From positions 248,001 to 312,000 of the forward strand of contig SADC01001282.1 in the NCBI GenBank assembly GCA_004194705.1: a stretch of DNA of 64,000 nt. The letters run 5' to 3'. This DNA is from Ditylenchus dipsaci (Eukaryota; Nematoda; Chromadorea; Rhabditida; Anguinidae). Shown here in pieces: positions 62,701-64,000 of the stretch (its first letter is position 1; the number at the start of each line of letters is the position of its first letter). The notes beneath the pieces are model-generated. The model saw only the letters and a program-made list of their open reading frames with translations, was not told the DNA's origin and did no database searches. The position numbers and the translations under genes were made by a program.

Positions 62701-64000
62701 AGATTGGAATTCACATGAAGACTAGATTATGAAAATATCAAGCAGTTAGAAGAAGATAAAGTCTGCAGTGTGTAATATCAAGCTGAAAGCAATTTCTGTG
62801 AAAACTGTAGACTATAGAAACATCAAAAAGTTGAAAGAGCAAGCAGTTAGCAGTTGAGCCAGTGACATCAAGCCATGGGCACTCTAGAAGGGCGACAAAG
62901 AGCGCCTCCACTTCTCAGTTCCCACTTCTCTTCCTAAACCTACTTCTAATTTCATTTTCCACTTCAGGCGTGAACTTGTCTGGTGAATTCGGGAATTGTA
63001 TCTGACTAGTGATATTTTCCAAGCTAATAGATTTGTGGATTTTAGCTTTTCTTCGCATTCTCTTCAGTTTTCTGCTTCTTCCTACAATTCAATACTGTAA
63101 CACAGCTAAAATAACCATTGTTATCAACCCACCAATGAGCAGGAAGACCATGCAAGTCATCAGCACCAAAGAGATTACCAAAAGAGTGATGTATAGCCAA
63201 GTGTGCTGGTTTGATTGCATGCCAGTCATTTCTTCTCCTTCAGTCTGTGTTACTGTTGAGCCATAGCTGCCAAAGCCCTCCACATTGGCGGCTCGAACTC
63301 TAAATTCATCAGAGCGATGAGTGCTGGAGGTACTCCAGGAGAGACGCTCAGCTGGAAGACCTCGTTCCGCAATCTCCCATTCTGATTGACTGTCGGTCTA
63401 TACAAAAAATTGTAATTTTTATTGTATGTAACTGTTAAAATTCGGTTTACCTGAATTCAACAGCATATGTGAGAACAGGTTCACCACCATCTAAAAATAA
63501 GTCAATGTTTAGCGTTAAAGTGAATGCAAATGTATAATGCATATAAATACATGTATAATAATTGAGATGAGAACTTTTGCTATGAGCATGACCATTAAAA
63601 ACACAAATAAGTTACCCGTTTTTGGAGAAGACCATTTCAAAACAAGTCCATCTTTGTCTTCAACCTAAAAAATTTTCACATTTTAATTTTCTTTGAAAGC
63701 CAACTGTTTTTCACACAGTCGCAAACAAAAAACAGACCAGAGTGACATCAAGGGGAGCGGAAGGGGTGCCAGCTAAAGTTTATCACAATAGCAAAACATC
63801 AAATAATACCAAGTAGCAAATGAACCTTTAGTGCGAGCCTGTTGTGCTTGGGGGTAGAACATCTCGACAAACTTTTGTTGCAAGCCATCATAGGCATACT
63901 CTTCAGTATATTGTGCCTTATACCTGTAGTCATAGTTGGTGGCTGAGTGAAGATCTCCAATTACAATAGTGCTTGGGAGATTCTGCACTGGATCAAAAGT
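56723..64000 (-). CDS. ROS1/Sevenless-like receptor tyrosine kinase, 5' end off window
   Basis: Cell-surface tyrosine kinase. Exons: beyond 64000-63826, 63772-63738, 63664-63616, 63490-63451, 63397-63133, 63081-62944, 62157-62006, 61960-61909, 61844-61729, 61664-61547, 61222-61165, 61107-60979, 60929-60844, 60804-60740, 58506-58401, 58357-58174, 58124-57958, 57233-57066, 57012-56723. Order: fibronectin III modules ([23 protein letters not shown]), one membrane helix ([20 protein letters not shown]), basic stop [49 protein letters not shown], loop [40 protein letters not shown] and TLGTQPYP favour ROS1/Sevenless. The roughly 270-residue Ser-rich tail contains YEIP, a possible SH2 site. Phase slips near 63397, 61735 and 57233 look like lost bases. 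Confidence 0.92.
57234..57957. other. Receptor kinase intron with MITE relics
   Basis: Contains gagagctttgactgtataa (57742) and ataagaccca/tcttatat phrases to 57900 (Tigger-type relics). No exon found in it. Confidence 0.45.
58636..58825. repeat. TTAA-type hairpin related to 15567-17563
   Basis: atcatggtttttgcgc...agcg and its complement cgctgcgcgcaaaaaccatg bound arms with tctctttcgtctcgcactgt. The right end abuts TTAA 58826-58829; the left tip is degraded. Confidence 0.7.
59171..60396 (-). mobile_element. pogo-like taccgtat element, AATCCCCCA type
   Basis: TA-bounded ends taccgtataacctctattaa and taccgtataacctcttttaa; subterminal ctctaataatcccccacc units. Carries a minus-strand transposase pseudogene. 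Confidence 0.88.
59407..59725 (-). pseudogene. pogo/POGK-like transposase C-terminal remnant
   Basis: In different frames the minus strand gives [11 protein letters not shown], then [11 protein letters not shown], then [18 protein letters not shown] before a stop at 59407. These align in order with LDWICTAWESL, NGSEDDLIHCF and DKENGYLSDDS of the 51963-52644 protein. The frame changes show it is broken. Confidence 0.68.
61340..61535. mobile_element. Tigger/Jerky-type MITE in receptor kinase intron
   Basis: acagttgaacctggataaac and complement-like tttacccagattcgactgt-type ends (right end ctacccagattcgactgta); inside, aaaccgc and ggtttatcg phrases. Accounts for most of a 324-bp intron. Confidence 0.62.
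62158..62943. other. Receptor kinase juxtamembrane intron, 786 bp
   Basis: No repeat ends recognised; agaagc/aagcagttag phrases only. One of the few long introns here without an identifiable insertion. Confidence 0.45.

Overview
The window is animal nuclear DNA: AT-rich, with multi-exon genes, GT-AG introns and metazoan signalling and splicing genes. I could not place the lineage beyond an invertebrate-like animal whose basic introns are only about 40-75 bp. Four host genes are readable: a group I p21-activated kinase (+, kinase half and C-terminus, 4791-10485); a RluA-type pseudouridine synthase of the RPUSD3/RPUSD4 kind (-, 23549-26982); the splicing factor SLU7 (+, complete, 39170-47387); and a ROS1/Sevenless-like receptor tyrosine kinase (-, 56723 to beyond 64000, N-terminus off the window). 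A possible fifth gene fragment lies at 1-619 (-).

Most of the remaining sequence is DNA transposons, nearly all short and non-autonomous, inserted into introns, between genes and into each other. Layers with a supported target-site duplication (TSD) or paired ends are: (i) hAT elements with 8-bp TSDs (3517-3886, 17762-17952, 21240-21451 and a 3.9-kb element at 50536-54419 that carries a broken hAT transposase); (ii) TA-flanked pogo-like elements ending in taccgtatt (831-1458, 39722-40499, 47795-48459, 48015-48269, 50849-51011, 51041-52842, 59171-60396), three of which keep the C-terminus of the same transposase and one also its DNA-binding domain; (iii) TTAA-flanked hairpin elements resembling piggyBac MITEs; (iv) Tigger/Jerky-type MITEs ending in acagtc; and (v) a group of foldback-like elements whose terminal inverted repeats are arrays of short tandem units.

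The foldback-like group is the most striking part of the window. At least nine elements (19458-20483, 27443-33931, 27836-32912, 27886-28225, 36938-37598, 51292-51909, 55644-56661, 8565-9933, 15723-17518) have 8-9 bp TSDs and GG-rich tips. Each carries inverted arrays of its own sequence 'word'. Several unrelated words are laid out with the same spacing: units of 13 and 16 nt alternating, then one of 17 nt before a last partial unit.

Nesting gives a relative chronology: foldback in pogo in hAT at 50.5-54.4 kb; foldback in foldback in foldback at 27.4-33.9 kb; foldback in TTAA hairpin at 15.6-17.6 kb. Many introns much longer than 75 bp contain a recognisable insertion, so the short introns look ancestral. 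Exons of SLU7, the receptor kinase and the pseudouridine synthase contain single-base losses, most beside homopolymers. These look more like consensus errors in the assembly than gene death.
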